A DNA stretch of 64,000 nucleotides from Paludibacterium sp. B53371 (GTDB lineage Bacteria > Pseudomonadota > Gammaproteobacteria > Burkholderiales > Chromobacteriaceae). The stretch lies in assembly GCF_018802765.1 (NCBI RefSeq), contig NZ_CP069163.1:372001-436000 (forward strand). The letters are read 5' to 3'. This document shows, in pieces, positions 17,083 to 27,651 of this stretch. Numbering within the stretch: the first letter of the stretch is position 1; each line of letters starts with the position of its first letter. The notes under the pieces were generated by a model, which was not told the origin of the DNA, made no database searches, and saw only the letters and a list, made by a program, of their open reading frames with translations. A program made the translations under genes and the position numbers.

Positions 17083-17628
17083 ATGTTTACCGACTTTCTT
17101 TCGCCGGCGCAGTGCGTTGGCTATCTGGCCCTGCTGCTGGGGGTCTGCGCGTTCCTGCAACGTCAGGATCACCGTCTGAAGCGTTTCAATGCCTGCCAGT
17201 CGCTGGCCTATGCGTTGCACTTCTTTCTGCTGGGCAATGCGGCCGCGGCGGCCAGTTCGCTGGTGTCGTCGTTTCGTTCGTTTGCCGCGGTGCGTACCCG
17301 CTCGCTGTGGCTGGCCGGGGCGGTGATCGGGGTGAATTTGCTGATGGCGTTCTGGCTGGTGCACAGCCCCTGGGGCTTGCTGCCGATTCTGGCGGCCTGT
17401 CTGGGGACGTATGCCATGTTCCGCCTGACCGGTTTGCCGCTGCGTCTGACCCTGCTGCTGGGGACGGTGCTGTGGTTCACCAATAATCTGCACAGCGGCT
17501 CGATTGGCGGTACGGTGCTGGAGTCGTTTGTCGGGGTGGCCAATCTGATGACCATTGCCCGCATGCTGCGTCAGCGGCAACGTCAGCGGGAGACGGGCGA
17601 CCTGGCGGCCGCCGATCTGCCCGGCTGA
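17083..17628 (+). CDS. YgjV-family inner membrane protein
   Basis: A 181-residue hydrophobic protein with about five to six predicted transmembrane helices (VGYLALLLGVCAFL, YALHFFLLGNAAAAASSLVS, WLAGAVIGVNLLMAFWLV, LLPILAACLGTYAMF, LTLLLGTVLWFTNNLHSGSIGG). The HFFLLG-NA and WFTNN-HSGSIGG motifs fit the bacterial YgjV/Imp family. ATG 17083 is chosen over the TTG at 17062. Function is unknown; location in the inner membrane follows from the helices. Confidence 0.75.
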   Translation: MFTDFLSPAQCVGYLALLLGVCAFLQRQDHRLKRFNACQSLAYALHFFLLGNAAAAASSLVSSFRSFAAVRTRSLWLAGAVIGVNLLMAFWLVHSPWGLLPILAACLGTYAMFRLTGLPLRLTLLLGTVLWFTNNLHSGSIGGTVLESFVGVANLMTIARMLRQRQRQRETGDLAAADLPG

Positions 17629-17639
17629 GTTCGGGGTTT

Positions 17640-18791
17640 CTACAGGGTGTGGCAGCGGTCGCCGTCGACGAAGCCTGTCCAGTCGATGCTGACCGCGCGG
17701 CCAAAGCCGATCACTTTAAACAGCTCGCCCATTTCCGCCGGTGACATGAGTTTCTGCACCGCCGCGGCCTGTGGCGCCCATTCGCGCACGTTCTGCGGGT
17801 CGAGGCGTTGCATCACGTCCCCAATGCCACTGTTGATGAGAAATTGTGCCTGGCTGGTGTAGCCAATCAGGTCGAGTCCGGCGTCGATGCCGGCCTGTGC
17901 CACGGCGCTGAAGTCGACATGGCAGGTCAGGTCCATCAGTCCTGGCAGGTAGAAGGGGTCGTCGATGGTGTGGTGGCGGTAGTGGCCGATCAGGGTGCCC
18001 ATGCGCCGCTGCGGGTGGTAGTACTCGTGTTGCGGAAATCCGTAGTCCAGCAGCAGGATGGCGCCGCGCGTGAGCTGGCTGGCCAGGGTGCGGAGGAAGG
18101 CCAGGTTGCTGAGGCTGATTTCCGAGGTATAGCCGGGCAGGTCGATGGCCAGGGCGTCTGCCCGTGCCTGCAGGTCCGGGTGGTCGATCGGGCGGTCCTG
18201 CCAGGCAAATTGTTCGTCCTGGATCACCACGCCGCGCTGCATGGGGGCGGGGGTCCAGTGGATCAGTTCGCAGGGCATGGCGTCGAGCACTTCGTTGCCG
18301 ATGATGACGCCGTCGAGGGTGTCCGGCAGGGCGGTCAGCCACTGCACTCGGGGCAGCAGGTGCGGCAGTTCGCGGCGGAGGGTGTCGCGCTGGCGGGCGA
18401 TCAGGTCGGGCGAGAGGTCGAGGATGCAGTATTGCGCCGGCAGGCTGTCGAGTTGTTCCAGTTCGCGAAGCAGGTCGACGGCCAGGCGGCCGCTGCCGGC
18501 GCCGAATTCGTACACGGTGCCGGCGGTCTGCGGCAGGAGTTCGGCCAGTTGGCGTGCCAGGGTGGCGCCGAACAGCGATGTCATTTCCGGCGCGGTGGTA
18601 AAGTCGCCGGCGCCGCCCAATTTGTGGCTGCCGGCGGCATAATAGCCAAGTCCAGGTGCATAAAGTACCTGTTCCATGTAATGCGAAAAAGGAATCCAGC
18701 CGCCGGCGTCTGTGATGATCTGGCGCAGGCGGGCTTGTAGTTGCTGGCTGATGGCCAGGGCGGCCGGGCTGGGTTCGGGTAAAGTGCTCAT
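17640..18791 (-). CDS. SAM-dependent methyltransferase, MidA/NDUFAF7 family
   Basis: A 383-residue protein starting at ATG 18791 (MSTLPEPSP); the longer frame has no ribosome site. It shows GWIPFSHYMEQVLYAPGLGYY (31-51), GDFTTAPEM (62-70) and the SAM-binding loop YEFGAGSGRLA (94-104), then IIGNEVLDAMP and LLLDYGFP. This is the order found in the MidA (DUF185) family. The mitochondrial member methylates an arginine of complex I subunit NDUFS2, while bacterial targets are unproven. It is divergent from the secreted protein at 18853. Confidence 0.88.
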   Translation of the reverse strand: MSTLPEPSPAALAISQQLQARLRQIITDAGGWIPFSHYMEQVLYAPGLGYYAAGSHKLGGAGDFTTAPEMTSLFGATLARQLAELLPQTAGTVYEFGAGSGRLAVDLLRELEQLDSLPAQYCILDLSPDLIARQRDTLRRELPHLLPRVQWLTALPDTLDGVIIGNEVLDAMPCELIHWTPAPMQRGVVIQDEQFAWQDRPIDHPDLQARADALAIDLPGYTSEISLSNLAFLRTLASQLTRGAILLLDYGFPQHEYYHPQRRMGTLIGHYRHHTIDDPFYLPGLMDLTCHVDFSAVAQAGIDAGLDLIGYTSQAQFLINSGIGDVMQRLDPQNVREWAPQAAAVQKLMSPAEMGELFKVIGFGRAVSIDWTGFVDGDRCHTL

Positions 18792-18852
18792 TCTGGGCGT
18801 CCTGCTACAATGACAGGCGATTGTGGGCGAAAGCGAGAATAAGGAGAAGAGG

Positions 18853-19446
18853 GTGGGCCGATTTTTCCGTATGACACTGCCGCTGGCGGTGTTGCTGGCG
18901 CTGGCGGGTGTGGCGCGGGCTGAGGCGGCATGGCGTATCACCACGCCTTATCAGGGTAATCCGCTCAAGGTGGCGGTGCTGTCTGGTGAGGGCACGGCGT
19001 CGGGCAACCATTTTCCGGCCTCGCTGGAGTTTTCCTGTCATCCGGGGGCGGCGGTGCCGCGGGTGGTGTTGCGGGTGCCGGTGATGGTGGCGGACTGGGA
19101 TTTTCACGCGTATGACAGTTCGGGCAGTGGCAGTGTGTCGCTGCGCCGGCGTTTTCTGAAGATCATGGCGGCGAATCGCCGGGTGATTGACCGGCCGGTG
19201 TATACCGGGATTGCCGGGGATAACGCCAGTTTTATGTTCAGCTGGCAGCCGAATGAGGCTTTGCTGGCGCGTCTGACGCGTCGTCAGGACGGGGTGCAGG
19301 TGGTGCTGGATGGTTTGCGGCGTAATCAGGGCAATATGCAGGCTCATTTTGTGATTCCGGCCGATGCTTCGCTGATGTTGTCGGTGTTGCGGCCTTGCAG
19401 CGGGGCTTTGTCGGGGCAGAAGGGGGCGGCCAGTGATGCAAAATAA
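18853..19446 (+). CDS. Secreted hypothetical protein
   Basis: GTG 18853 is preceded by AAGGAG (18841-18846) at 6-base spacing. The 197-residue product has a signal peptide (RFFRMTLPLAVLLALAGVARA). The mature part is beta-rich with FSCHPGAAVPRVVLRVPVMV and a late Cys (LRPCSG), possibly paired. Its stop overlaps the start of the following reductase gene by 11-14 bases, so the two are co-translated. Family not recognised. Confidence 0.75.
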   Translation: MGRFFRMTLPLAVLLALAGVARAEAAWRITTPYQGNPLKVAVLSGEGTASGNHFPASLEFSCHPGAAVPRVVLRVPVMVADWDFHAYDSSGSGSVSLRRRFLKIMAANRRVIDRPVYTGIAGDNASFMFSWQPNEALLARLTRRQDGVQVVLDGLRRNQGNMQAHFVIPADASLMLSVLRPCSGALSGQKGAASDAK

Positions 19447-20179
19447 GGTGGTGCTGATTACTGGTGCTGCCCGGCGTGTGGGGGCGCAGATTGCGCGTGA
19501 GCTGCATGCGCGCGGCGCCTGTCTGATGTTGCATTATCGTGGTTCGGCAGCGGCGGCGCTGGCGCTGGCGGGGGAGTTGAATCATCACCGGCCGGATTCG
19601 GTGGCGACGGTGCAGGCGGATCTGCTGGATCTGGCGCAGTTGCCGCGGTTGGTCGAGGCGTGTATTGAGCGCTTCGGCCGGCTGGATGGTCTGGTCAATA
19701 ATGCGTCGAGTTTTTTTGCCACGCCGCTGGGGGAGATTACGCCCGGGCACTGGGCGGATCTGATGGGCAGTAATTTGCAGGCGCCGCTGTTTCTGGCGCA
19801 GGCGGCGGCGCCGCATCTGGCGGCAACGCAGGGGGCGATTGTCGGTATTGTCGATATTCATGCTGATCGTCCGTTGAAGAGTTTTGTGGTGTATAGCCTG
19901 GCCAAGGCGGGGCATGCGCAGTTGATTCGTGCGCTGGCGCTGGAGCTGGCGCCGCAGGTGCGGGTGAATGGTGTGGCGCCGGGGGCGAATATCTGGCCGG
20001 AGGGCGGGGAGCATTTCACTGCCGAGGAGCGTTCGGCGATTGAGGCGTCGATTCCGCTGGGGCGGGTCGGGGCGCCGGCGGATCTGGCGCGGGCGGTGGC
20101 CTGGCTGTTGTCGCCGGAGGCGGCTTATGTGACCGGGCAGGTGCTGGCGGTCGATGGCGGGCGCAGTGTGGTGTTGTAA
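19436..20179 (+). CDS. Pteridine reductase-like short-chain dehydrogenase (FolM/PTR1 type)
   Basis: A 247-residue SDR from ATG 19436 (GTG 19433 also possible). The cofactor motif is TGAARRVGAQIA near the N-terminus; the Arg-rich TGxxRRxG form is typical of NADPH-dependent pteridine reductases. It continues with LVNNASSFFATPLGEI, catalytic YSLAK, and GVAPGANIWPEGG. It would reduce dihydropteridines to tetrahydro forms. Neighbouring ttcA is a tRNA-modification gene with no direct link. Confidence 0.85.
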   Translation: MQNKVVLITGAARRVGAQIARELHARGACLMLHYRGSAAAALALAGELNHHRPDSVATVQADLLDLAQLPRLVEACIERFGRLDGLVNNASSFFATPLGEITPGHWADLMGSNLQAPLFLAQAAAPHLAATQGAIVGIVDIHADRPLKSFVVYSLAKAGHAQLIRALALELAPQVRVNGVAPGANIWPEGGEHFTAEERSAIEASIPLGRVGAPADLARAVAWLLSPEAAYVTGQVLAVDGGRSVVL

Positions 20180-20294
20180 GGCGGACGGTGGTTGTGGCTG
20201 CCGCTGTCTGTCGGTCGGTCTTCCCGGGTTTTGCTGGCTTTTTCTGCCTGGAACGGGTTAAAATCGCCCGTTTTTCAATCTGTTACGCCTGACC

Positions 20295-21221
20295 ATGCAA
20301 ACTCCCGTTACCGAGGCAGATGCCAAGGCCAAAAAGGCGGCCTACGAGGCCGGCAAACTGACCAAGCGGCTGCGTCATCACGTTGGTGATGCCATCAACG
20401 ATTTCAACATGATTGAGCCGGGCGACCGGGTGATGGTGTGTCTGTCGGGGGGCAAGGACAGTTACGCCCTGCTGGACATCCTGCTTGGCCTGCAGAAGTC
20501 GGCGCCGATCGATTTTTCGCTGGTGGCGGTCAATCTCGATCAGAAGCAGCCCGGCTTTCCGGCGGATGTGCTGCCCAATTACCTGAAAACCCTCGGCGTT
20601 GAATATCGCATCGTCGAGGAGGATACCTACTCGATCGTCAAGCGTGTCATTCCCGAGGGCAAGACCACCTGCGGTCTGTGCTCGCGTCTGCGTCGCGGTA
20701 TTCTGTACCGTGTGGCCGATGAGCTGGGCGCGACCAAGATTGCGCTCGGTCATCATCGCGATGACATTCTGGAAACGCTGTTTCTCAATATGTTCTATGG
20801 CGGCAAGCTCAAGTCGATGCCGCCCAAGCTGGTGTCCGACGATGGTCGTCATATGGTGATTCGCCCGCTGGCGTATTGTCGTGAAAGCGATCTGGAGCGT
20901 TATGCCGCGCTGCGTCAGTTCCCGATTATTCCGTGCAATTTGTGTGGCTCGCAGCCGAATCTGCAGCGCCAGGTGGTGAAGCAGATGATTCAGGACTGGG
21001 ACAAGCGTTTCCCGGGCCGGGCCGAAACCATGTTCAGTGCGTTGCGCAATGTGGTGCCTTCGCATCTGGCGGATACGTCGCTGTTTGATTTCGCCGGGCT
21101 GAAGCTGGGCGAGGTGCCGGCGGGCGGGGGGGACCTGGCTTTCGACAAGGAAGAGTTCAAATCGCCTGCCACGATCAATATTCTGGATTCGCGCCCGAAG
21201 GAGTCGGCCTGTGGCGAATAA
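20295..21221 (+). CDS. ttcA: tRNA 2-thiocytidine(32) synthetase TtcA
   Basis: A 308-residue N-type ATP pyrophosphatase. The PP-loop is [13 protein letters not shown] (51-56 SGGKDS). Two CxxC pairs bind the 4Fe-4S cluster (C126/C129 in TTCGLCSR and C214/C217 in IPCNLCGS). [14 protein letters not shown] is also diagnostic. It thiolates C32 of tRNAs in the cytosol. Full length for the family. Its stop overlaps the next gene's start by 11 bases. Confidence 0.96.
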   Translation: MQTPVTEADAKAKKAAYEAGKLTKRLRHHVGDAINDFNMIEPGDRVMVCLSGGKDSYALLDILLGLQKSAPIDFSLVAVNLDQKQPGFPADVLPNYLKTLGVEYRIVEEDTYSIVKRVIPEGKTTCGLCSRLRRGILYRVADELGATKIALGHHRDDILETLFLNMFYGGKLKSMPPKLVSDDGRHMVIRPLAYCRESDLERYAALRQFPIIPCNLCGSQPNLQRQVVKQMIQDWDKRFPGRAETMFSALRNVVPSHLADTSLFDFAGLKLGEVPAGGGDLAFDKEEFKSPATINILDSRPKESACGE

Positions 21222-22014
21222 CAAGGCGCGTCATCCGTTCCGCCGCCGGGTGCGGCCGGGCGTCGAGGCCATGCCGGAGGTGGAGATCAGCGAGGCGGAT
21301 GGGATTCGTTCGCTGCATCTCGGTTCGGAAACGGTGCAAAGCTCGATGAATCTGGATGACCCGACGGATCTGGTGTTGTCTTATAGCCGGGCCATGATGG
21401 GGTTTCTGCTGTTCAATGCCGATCCGGCGCATATTCTGCAGATTGGTCTGGGGGGCGGCTCGCTGTCGCGCTTCATTGATTTTTATTTGCGTGATACCAA
21501 GAGTGTGGCGGTGGATATTAATCCGCAGGTGATCGCGGTGGCGCGGGCTTTCTTTGAGTTGCCGGAAGAGGGTGAGCGTTTCGAGATTATTGAGGCGGAC
21601 GGCGCGGACTACGTGAAGATTTTCCGTGATTCGACGGATGTGATTCTGGTGGATGGTTTTGATGGTCTGCAGATTGTCGATGCGCTGACGACGGAGGATT
21701 TTTTCGAGGATTGTCGCCGTGCGCTGACCGAGGACGGGATTTTCGTGACGAACTGGTGGAGCGGGGATAAGCGTTATATGGCTTTTCTGGAGCGGCTGCT
21801 GGGGGTGTTCGAAGGTCGGGTGCTGGAGTTGCCGGCGGCCAGTCATGGCAATGTGGCGGTGATGGCGTTTAACAGTATGCCGAAGCTGACGCGCTGGGCG
21901 GCGCTGGAGAAGCGGGCGGATGAGCTGGAGCGTCGTTTCGGGCTGGAGTTTGGTGAGTTTGTTTCGCGGATGCGGCTGATGAATCCGCAGGGTGAGCGCT
22001 GCCTGAATCCTTAG
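21211..22014 (+). CDS. Spermidine synthase-like (polyamine aminopropyltransferase-like) protein
   Basis: A 267-residue protein with the SpeE-like Rossmann core: [75 protein letters not shown]. The gate-keeping region differs from true spermidine synthases, with DGFDG in place of the usual DssDP. A different substrate or a SAM-binding role is therefore possible. The GTG start overlaps ttcA. Confidence 0.8.
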   Translation: MANNKARHPFRRRVRPGVEAMPEVEISEADGIRSLHLGSETVQSSMNLDDPTDLVLSYSRAMMGFLLFNADPAHILQIGLGGGSLSRFIDFYLRDTKSVAVDINPQVIAVARAFFELPEEGERFEIIEADGADYVKIFRDSTDVILVDGFDGLQIVDALTTEDFFEDCRRALTEDGIFVTNWWSGDKRYMAFLERLLGVFEGRVLELPAASHGNVAVMAFNSMPKLTRWAALEKRADELERRFGLEFGEFVSRMRLMNPQGERCLNP

Positions 22015-22050
22015 TCAATCTGGGTGTATTAGCTGTTAGCGTTATACATT

Positions 22051-22070
22051 GCCGCGTTGCGGCGTATAAT
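22051..22070 (+). promoter_or_regulatory. Candidate promoter of the glycan operon with inverted repeat
   Basis: A perfect -10 TATAAT (22065-22070) has no good -35, but GCCGC-gtt-GCGGC (22051-22063) lies in the spacer, as expected for an activator or repressor site. A transcript would have a leader of about 140 bases before wbpA; this leader contains a second palindrome, TGCCGCC-c-GGCGGCA (22169-22183). Confidence 0.4.
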
Positions 22071-22215
22071 GGCTGGTTTGAATCCGACCGGGTGTTGAGC
22101 AAGATCAGCAGCCTTTCGTAGGCCATGCCTCACACTACGGGGAGACGGATGACAGAATTCTGGGCTCTTGCCGCCCGGCGGCACGGGCCCACGGTTATTT
22201 TTGAAGGAAATCATT

Positions 22216-23523
22216 GTGATCAAGCAGCAAGTACTCAACCGGATTGCGGATAAATCCGCGGTGATCGGTATCGTCGGTCTGGGCTATGTGGGCCTGCCGC
22301 TGATGCTGCGTTTTGCCGAAGTCGGCTACAAGGTGCTGGGCTTTGATATCGACCAGAGCAAGGTCGACGCCCTGATGGCCGGCAAGTCCTACATTGAACA
22401 CATTTCGGCGGCCTCGATTGCGCAGGCGCGTGAGCGCGGTTTTGAAGCCACGACGGATTTCAGCCGTGCCGGCGAGGCCGACACGCTGATTCTGTGTGTG
22501 CCGACGCCGCTGAACAAGTATCGCGAGCCGGATCTGTCTTTTGTGCTGGATACCATTGATTCGCTGGTGCCGTATCTGCGCCCGGGTCATCTGGTGTCGC
22601 TGGAGTCCACCACTTATCCGGGGACGACGGATGAAGAGCTGCTGCCGCGTGTTGAGTCGCGTGGTCTGAAGGTGGGTCAGGATGCCTTCCTGGTGTTCTC
22701 GCCGGAGCGTGAGGATCCGGGTAATCCGGATTTCACTACCCGCACGATTCCGAAGGTCTGCGGTGGTGTGACCCCGGCCTGCCAGGAGATTGGTGTGGCG
22801 CTGTATTCGGCGGTGATTGACAAGGTGGTGCCGGTGTCGTCGACGCGCGCTGCGGAGATGACCAAGCTGCTGGAGAATATTCACCGTGCGGTGAATATCG
22901 GTCTGGTGAACGAGATGAAGATCGTGGCCGACCGCATGGGTATTGATATTCACGAAGTGATCCGCGCGGCCGCGACCAAGCCGTTTGGCTTCGTGCCTTA
23001 CTATCCGGGCCCGGGTCTGGGTGGTCACTGTATTCCGATTGATCCGTTCTATCTGACCTGGAAGGCGCGTGAGTACGGGGTGAATACCCGTTTCATCGAG
23101 CTGGCCGGTGAGGTGAACTCGAATATGCCGGATTATGTGGTCAGCAAGGTGGCGGCGGCGCTGAACAAGCGTCAGAAGGCCATCAACGGCAGCCGTGTGC
23201 TGGTGCTGGGCATTGCTTACAAGAAGAATGTCGATGATATGCGCGAGAGTCCGTCGGTGATGCTGATGGAAAAGCTGCGTGATCTGGGTGCCCGCGTGTC
23301 TTATTCGGATCCGCATGTGCCGGTGTTCCCGAAGATGCGCGAGCACACGTTCGACTTGAAGAGCGAGCCGTTCACGGCCGAGTCGCTGGCCAGCTACGAT
23401 TGTGTGGTGCTGGCGACGGATCATGACAAGTTCGATTATCCGCTGTTGAAGCAATCGGCCAAGCTGATTGTCGATTCGCGCGGCAAGTTCCTGGAACCTG
23501 CCGAACACATCGTTAAAGCGTAA
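22216..23523 (+). CDS. wbpA: UDP-N-acetylglucosamine 6-dehydrogenase (WbpA type)
   Basis: A 435-residue UDP-sugar dehydrogenase from GTG 22216 with GAAGGAAA upstream. It shows the NAD motif [12 protein letters not shown] (21-26), [32 protein letters not shown], and the catalytic Cys in GGHCIPIDP. It oxidises UDP-GlcNAc to UDP-GlcNAcA using 2 NAD. It is the first gene of a 13-gene plus-strand operon and supplies WbpB. Confidence 0.92.
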   Translation: MIKQQVLNRIADKSAVIGIVGLGYVGLPLMLRFAEVGYKVLGFDIDQSKVDALMAGKSYIEHISAASIAQARERGFEATTDFSRAGEADTLILCVPTPLNKYREPDLSFVLDTIDSLVPYLRPGHLVSLESTTYPGTTDEELLPRVESRGLKVGQDAFLVFSPEREDPGNPDFTTRTIPKVCGGVTPACQEIGVALYSAVIDKVVPVSSTRAAEMTKLLENIHRAVNIGLVNEMKIVADRMGIDIHEVIRAAATKPFGFVPYYPGPGLGGHCIPIDPFYLTWKAREYGVNTRFIELAGEVNSNMPDYVVSKVAAALNKRQKAINGSRVLVLGIAYKKNVDDMRESPSVMLMEKLRDLGARVSYSDPHVPVFPKMREHTFDLKSEPFTAESLASYDCVVLATDHDKFDYPLLKQSAKLIVDSRGKFLEPAEHIVKA

Positions 23524-23587
23524 AACTTTAGCGCAGGAAATATGGGCGACCCTGGGGTCGCCTTTTGCCATTTGCCGAGGCCGAACC

Positions 23588-24652
23588 ATGCAAACTGTTC
23601 AACATCCCGCTATTACTGACCGCAAGATCCGCTTCGCGCTGGTCGGTTGTGGCCGCATTGCCGCCAATCATTTCGGTTCGCTGGAAAAGCATGCCGACCG
23701 CGCCGAGTTGGTGGATGTGTGTGATATCAATCCTGAGGCACTGCAAGCGGCGGTGGAGCGTACCGGCGCCCGCGGTCACAGCAGTCTGAGCGCCATGCTG
23801 GCGGTCAGCAATGCCGATATCGTGATTCTGACGACGCCCTCTGGTCTGCATCCGCAGCAGGCGATTGAGTGTGCCGAAGCCGGTTTCCATGTGATGACCG
23901 AGAAGCCGATGGCGACGCGCTGGCAGGATGGTCTGGAAATGGTCAAGGCCTGCGACCACGCCGGCAAGCGTCTGTTCGTGGTGAAGCAGAACCGCCGCAA
24001 TGCCACGCTGCAGTTGCTCAAGCGTGCCATGCAGGAAGGCCGTTTCGGTCGTCTGTACATGGTGAACGTCAATGTGTTCTGGACGCGTCCGCAGGCGTAT
24101 TACGATTCGGCTGCCTGGCGTGGTACCTGGGAATTCGATGGCGGGGCGTTCATGAATCAGGCCAGTCACTATGTGGATTTGCTGGACTGGCTGGTGGGCC
24201 CGGTGGAGAGCGTGCAGGCCTATACGGCGACGCTGGAGCGCAATATTGAAGTGGAAGACACGGGTGTGGTCAGCCTGAAGTGGCGTTCGGGTGCGCTGGG
24301 CAGCATGAATGTGACCATGCTGACTTATCCGAAGAATCTGGAAGGTTCGATCACGATTCTGGGTGAGAAGGGTTCGATCCGTGTGGGCGGTGTGGCGGTG
24401 AACGAGATTCAGCATTGGGAGTTTGCCGAGCCGCATCCGATGGATGAGGAGATCAAGAACGCCAGTTATGCGACGACCAGTGTCTATGGTTTCGGCCACC
24501 CGATGTATTACGACAATGTGTTGAATGTGATGCAGGGCACGGCGGAGCCGGAGACGGATGGTCGCGAGGGGCTGAAGTCGCTGGAGCTGCTGATCGCCAT
24601 GTATTTGTCGGCGCGTGATGGCCGTCGTGTCAGCCTGCCGCTGGACTACTGA
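23588..24652 (+). CDS. wbpB: UDP-GlcNAcA 3-dehydrogenase (WbpB type, Gfo/Idh/MocA)
   Basis: A 354-residue oxidoreductase from ATG 23588. It has an NAD fold ([20 protein letters not shown]), [29 protein letters not shown] with the conserved EKP, and the Lys/His core [22 protein letters not shown]. It oxidises the 3-hydroxyl of UDP-GlcNAcA to a 3-keto sugar. Its partner is the aminotransferase WbpE encoded downstream; in Pseudomonas the two are coupled through alpha-ketoglutarate recycling of NADH. Confidence 0.9.
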   Translation: MQTVQHPAITDRKIRFALVGCGRIAANHFGSLEKHADRAELVDVCDINPEALQAAVERTGARGHSSLSAMLAVSNADIVILTTPSGLHPQQAIECAEAGFHVMTEKPMATRWQDGLEMVKACDHAGKRLFVVKQNRRNATLQLLKRAMQEGRFGRLYMVNVNVFWTRPQAYYDSAAWRGTWEFDGGAFMNQASHYVDLLDWLVGPVESVQAYTATLERNIEVEDTGVVSLKWRSGALGSMNVTMLTYPKNLEGSITILGEKGSIRVGGVAVNEIQHWEFAEPHPMDEEIKNASYATTSVYGFGHPMYYDNVLNVMQGTAEPETDGREGLKSLELLIAMYLSARDGRRVSLPLDY

Positions 24653-24669
24653 ACAGGAAAGGTCAGGCC

Positions 24670-25242
24670 ATGAGCGAATGCCAGTTCCATGAAACCGCCA
24701 TCATCGATGCCGGCGCCCAGGTGGGGGCCGGTACCCGGGTCTGGCACTGGACGCATATTTGCGCCGGTGCCCGTATCGGTGAGCGTTGTTCGTTCGGGCA
24801 GAATGTGTTTGTCGGCAATGATGTGATTGTCGGCAATAACGTCAAGGTGCAGAACAATGTGTCGATCTACGATGCGGTGACGCTGGAGGACGATGTGTTC
24901 TGCGGTCCGAGCATGGTGTTCACTAATGTGAATAATCCGCGCAGTCACGTCTCGCGCAAGCATGAGTACCGCCGCACGGTGGTGAAGCGTGGTGCCACGA
25001 TCGGGGCCAATGCCACGGTGGTGTGTGGTCATACGATCGGCGAGTTTGCCTTTATCGGTGCCGGCAGTGTGGTGACGCGCGATGTGCCGGCTTATGCGCT
25101 GATGGTGGGGACGCCGGCTCGTCGGCTGGGCTGGATGTGCCAGTGCGGCGAGCGCTTGCCGACCCAGATTGGCGAGCATGCCTGCCCGGTATGCGCGCAA
25201 CGTTATGATATCGGCGGCAATCACTGCACGCCGCTGGCCTGA
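24670..25242 (+). CDS. wbpD: UDP-GlcNAc3NA 3-N-acetyltransferase (WbpD type)
   Basis: A 190-residue left-handed beta-helix (hexapeptide) acetyltransferase: repeats [56 protein letters not shown]. The family-typical [14 protein letters not shown] loop and a C-terminal Cys-rich tail ([17 protein letters not shown]) also match WbpD. It uses acetyl-CoA to acetylate the 3-amino group, giving UDP-GlcNAc(3NAc)A. Gene order A-B-D-E equals that in Pseudomonas and Bordetella. Confidence 0.92.
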   Translation: MSECQFHETAIIDAGAQVGAGTRVWHWTHICAGARIGERCSFGQNVFVGNDVIVGNNVKVQNNVSIYDAVTLEDDVFCGPSMVFTNVNNPRSHVSRKHEYRRTVVKRGATIGANATVVCGHTIGEFAFIGAGSVVTRDVPAYALMVGTPARRLGWMCQCGERLPTQIGEHACPVCAQRYDIGGNHCTPLA

Positions 25243-25253
25243 GGAAATACGCG

Positions 25254-26351
25254 ATGAGCATCAACTTCATTGATCTGAAAGCACAGTATCAGCATCTGAA
25301 ACCGCAAATTGACGCCCGCATTCAGGCGGTGCTGGATCACGGTCAGTACATTATGGGGCCGGAGGTGGCGGAGCTGGAGCAGCAGCTGGCGAGTTTTGTC
25401 GGGGTCAAGCACGCGATTGGTGTTTCGGATGGCACGACGGCGCTGCAGGTGGCGCTGATGGCGCTGGGGGTCGGCCCGGGTGACGAGGTGATTACCACGC
25501 CGTTCACTTTTATTGCGACCGGCGAGATGATTGCCCTGCTGGGCGGCAAGCCGGTGTTTGTCGATATTGATCCGGCGACCTATAACCTGGATCCGGCGCT
25601 GCTGGAAGCGGCGATCACGCCGCGGACCAAGGCGATTATTCCGGTCAGTCTGTATGGTCAGTGTGCCGATTTTGATGCCATCAATGCGGTGGCGGCGCGT
25701 CATGGTCTGGCGGTGATCGAGGATGGTGCGCAGAGTTTTGGTGCCCGTTACAAGGATCGTCGTTCCTGCGGCGCGACGACGATTGCCACCACCAGCTTTT
25801 TCCCGTCGAAGCCGCTGGGTTGTTATGGCGATGGCGGTGCCTGCTTTACCAATGATGACGAGCTGGCGCGCAAGATGAAGCAGATCCGTGTGCATGGTCA
25901 GGATCGTCGTTATCATCATCCGGTGATCGGGATTAACGGTCGTCTGGATACGCTGCAGGCGGCGGTTTTGCTGGCCAAGTTGCCGTCTTTCGAGCAGGAG
26001 CTGACGGCGCGCAAGCGTATTGGCGCCCGCTATAGTCAGTTGCTGCAGGATGTGGTGCGGGTTCAGCAGATGGCCGAGGGCTGCGATTGTGTGTATGCCC
26101 AGTACACCATTGAGGTGGATCGGCGCGAGGCGGTGCAAGCGGCGCTGAAGGAGGCGGGTATTCCGACGGCGGTGCATTATCCGGTGCCGCTGAATTTGCA
26201 GCCGGCTTTTGCGCATCTGAATCAGCCGGCCGGCAGTTTCCCGCATGCTGAGGCGGCTTCGCAGCGCGTGATGAGTCTGCCGATGCATCCGTTCCTGGAT
26301 GAGGCCACGCAGGATGCGATTGTCGAGGCCGTGAAGCGTGCCATCGGCTAA
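25254..26351 (+). CDS. wbpE: UDP-3-keto-GlcNAcA aminotransferase (WbpE type, DegT/DnrJ)
   Basis: A 365-residue PLP enzyme. It begins NFIDLKAQYQHLKPQIDARI, with [25 protein letters not shown] (57-80) and PLP-Lys K186 in TTSFFPSKPLGCYGDGG. It transfers an amino group from glutamate to the 3-keto sugar. The stop overlaps the next gene (GTG 26338) by 14 bases. Confidence 0.92.
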   Translation: MSINFIDLKAQYQHLKPQIDARIQAVLDHGQYIMGPEVAELEQQLASFVGVKHAIGVSDGTTALQVALMALGVGPGDEVITTPFTFIATGEMIALLGGKPVFVDIDPATYNLDPALLEAAITPRTKAIIPVSLYGQCADFDAINAVAARHGLAVIEDGAQSFGARYKDRRSCGATTIATTSFFPSKPLGCYGDGGACFTNDDELARKMKQIRVHGQDRRYHHPVIGINGRLDTLQAAVLLAKLPSFEQELTARKRIGARYSQLLQDVVRVQQMAEGCDCVYAQYTIEVDRREAVQAALKEAGIPTAVHYPVPLNLQPAFAHLNQPAGSFPHAEAASQRVMSLPMHPFLDEATQDAIVEAVKRAIG

Positions 26352-27651
26352 GGCCCGGGCGGCCTCGCTGCTGGCTTCGTGCCGGCGTTTCACCAGTTCG
26401 GGGTTTGTGCGCCACATCGCCACGCTGGCGACGGGCGCCGCCCTGGCGCAGGTGATTCCGCTGTTGGTGCAGCCTGTGTTGACGCGCCTGTACACGCCGC
26501 ATGCTTTCGGTGTGTTGTCGCTGTATGTGGCGCTGATGTCGAATCTGGCGGTGCTGGCCACCGCCCGCTATGAATTGGCCATCGTGTTGCCGGCAGAGGA
26601 GAAGCGCGCCAGCAATCTGATGGCCTTGTCCATGTTGTTTGCCACGACGCTGGCGACGCTGGTGCTGCTGGCTCAGCTGTTCGGTGTCAATCACTGGCTG
26701 CTCCGGCTGATGGGCGGGGCCACCAGTGAGCATGACTTTTCTTTCTGGCTCTATCTGCTGCCCTTGTCTTTGTGGCTGGCCGGCATGATGCAGGCCTGGA
26801 CCAACTGGAACAATCGTCACAGTCGTTATCAGGCGAACGCTTCGGGGCGGATGAGTCAGTCTGTCGGCATGTCGCTGACGCAGCTGGTGGGCGGGGTGCT
26901 GCATGCCGGGCCGGGCGGCTTGATTCTGGGGCAGTTTGCCGGTCAGGTTTCGTCGCTGCTGGCGCAGGCCTGGCTGGATATCAAGCAGCGGTTCCGCTGG
27001 CTGCATGAGGTGGATCGCTACACGATGGTCCTGGTGGCCCGCGAGTATTCGGAGTTTCCCAAGGTCAATACACCGCATGCGTTTGTCACGGCCTTGCAGG
27101 ATTCACTGACGCTGTCTTTGCTGGGGACGCTGTCAGGGACGGCGACGGTGGGTTACTACGGGATGATGATGCGCCTGTTGAAGCTGCCGGCGGCGCTGAT
27201 CGGGCAGGCGGTGGCGCAGGTGGCTTATCGTGAGTTGGCCGAGGCGCGTAATGCCGGTCGTCCGTTGCGTCCGATCATCAAGCGGATGGCGGTGGCGTTG
27301 GGCGGGATGGCGCTGGTGCCGTTTCTGGTGATTCAGCTGGCGGGTGAGCCGCTGTTCGGGCTGGTGCTCGGCCAGGCCTGGCGTACGGCCGGGCGCTATG
27401 CGGAGGCGATGTCGCCATTTATTTTGTTTCATTTTGTTGCCTCGCCGCTGGCCATGGTGCCTTTGGTGATTGAGCGCCAACGCACGGCGTTTATGCTTTC
27501 GCTGGTGCAGACGGTGCTTTTCGTCGGTGCTTTGTGGAGTGGTTTCCATTTTTGGGGTGATCCGGTCTGCGCATTCACACTGGTTTCCTGGGTGATGGTC
27601 GGGTATTTTATTTTCTATTTCACTTGGCTATATCACGCAGCTAATAAATGA
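26338..27651 (+). CDS. Wzx-like lipid-linked oligosaccharide flippase
   Basis: A 437-residue polytopic membrane protein with about 12 hydrophobic segments, including ALAQVIPLLVQPVLTRLYTP (the typical opening of polysaccharide transporters), LSMLFATTLATLVLLAQLFG and VQTVLFVGALWSGFHF. The LTRLYTPHAFGVLSLYVAL motif is common in O-antigen flippases of the MATE-like fold. It would move undecaprenyl-linked glycan across the inner membrane. GTG start overlaps wbpE. Confidence 0.85.
   Translation: MPSAKARAASLLASCRRFTSSGFVRHIATLATGAALAQVIPLLVQPVLTRLYTPHAFGVLSLYVALMSNLAVLATARYELAIVLPAEEKRASNLMALSMLFATTLATLVLLAQLFGVNHWLLRLMGGATSEHDFSFWLYLLPLSLWLAGMMQAWTNWNNRHSRYQANASGRMSQSVGMSLTQLVGGVLHAGPGGLILGQFAGQVSSLLAQAWLDIKQRFRWLHEVDRYTMVLVAREYSEFPKVNTPHAFVTALQDSLTLSLLGTLSGTATVGYYGMMMRLLKLPAALIGQAVAQVAYRELAEARNAGRPLRPIIKRMAVALGGMALVPFLVIQLAGEPLFGLVLGQAWRTAGRYAEAMSPFILFHFVASPLAMVPLVIERQRTAFMLSLVQTVLFVGALWSGFHFWGDPVCAFTLVSWVMVGYFIFYFTWLYHAANK

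Noticed and set aside
22195..23589. 464-codon minus-strand frame
   Set aside because: Antisense shadow of wbpA with no motif; the plus-strand gene is certain.
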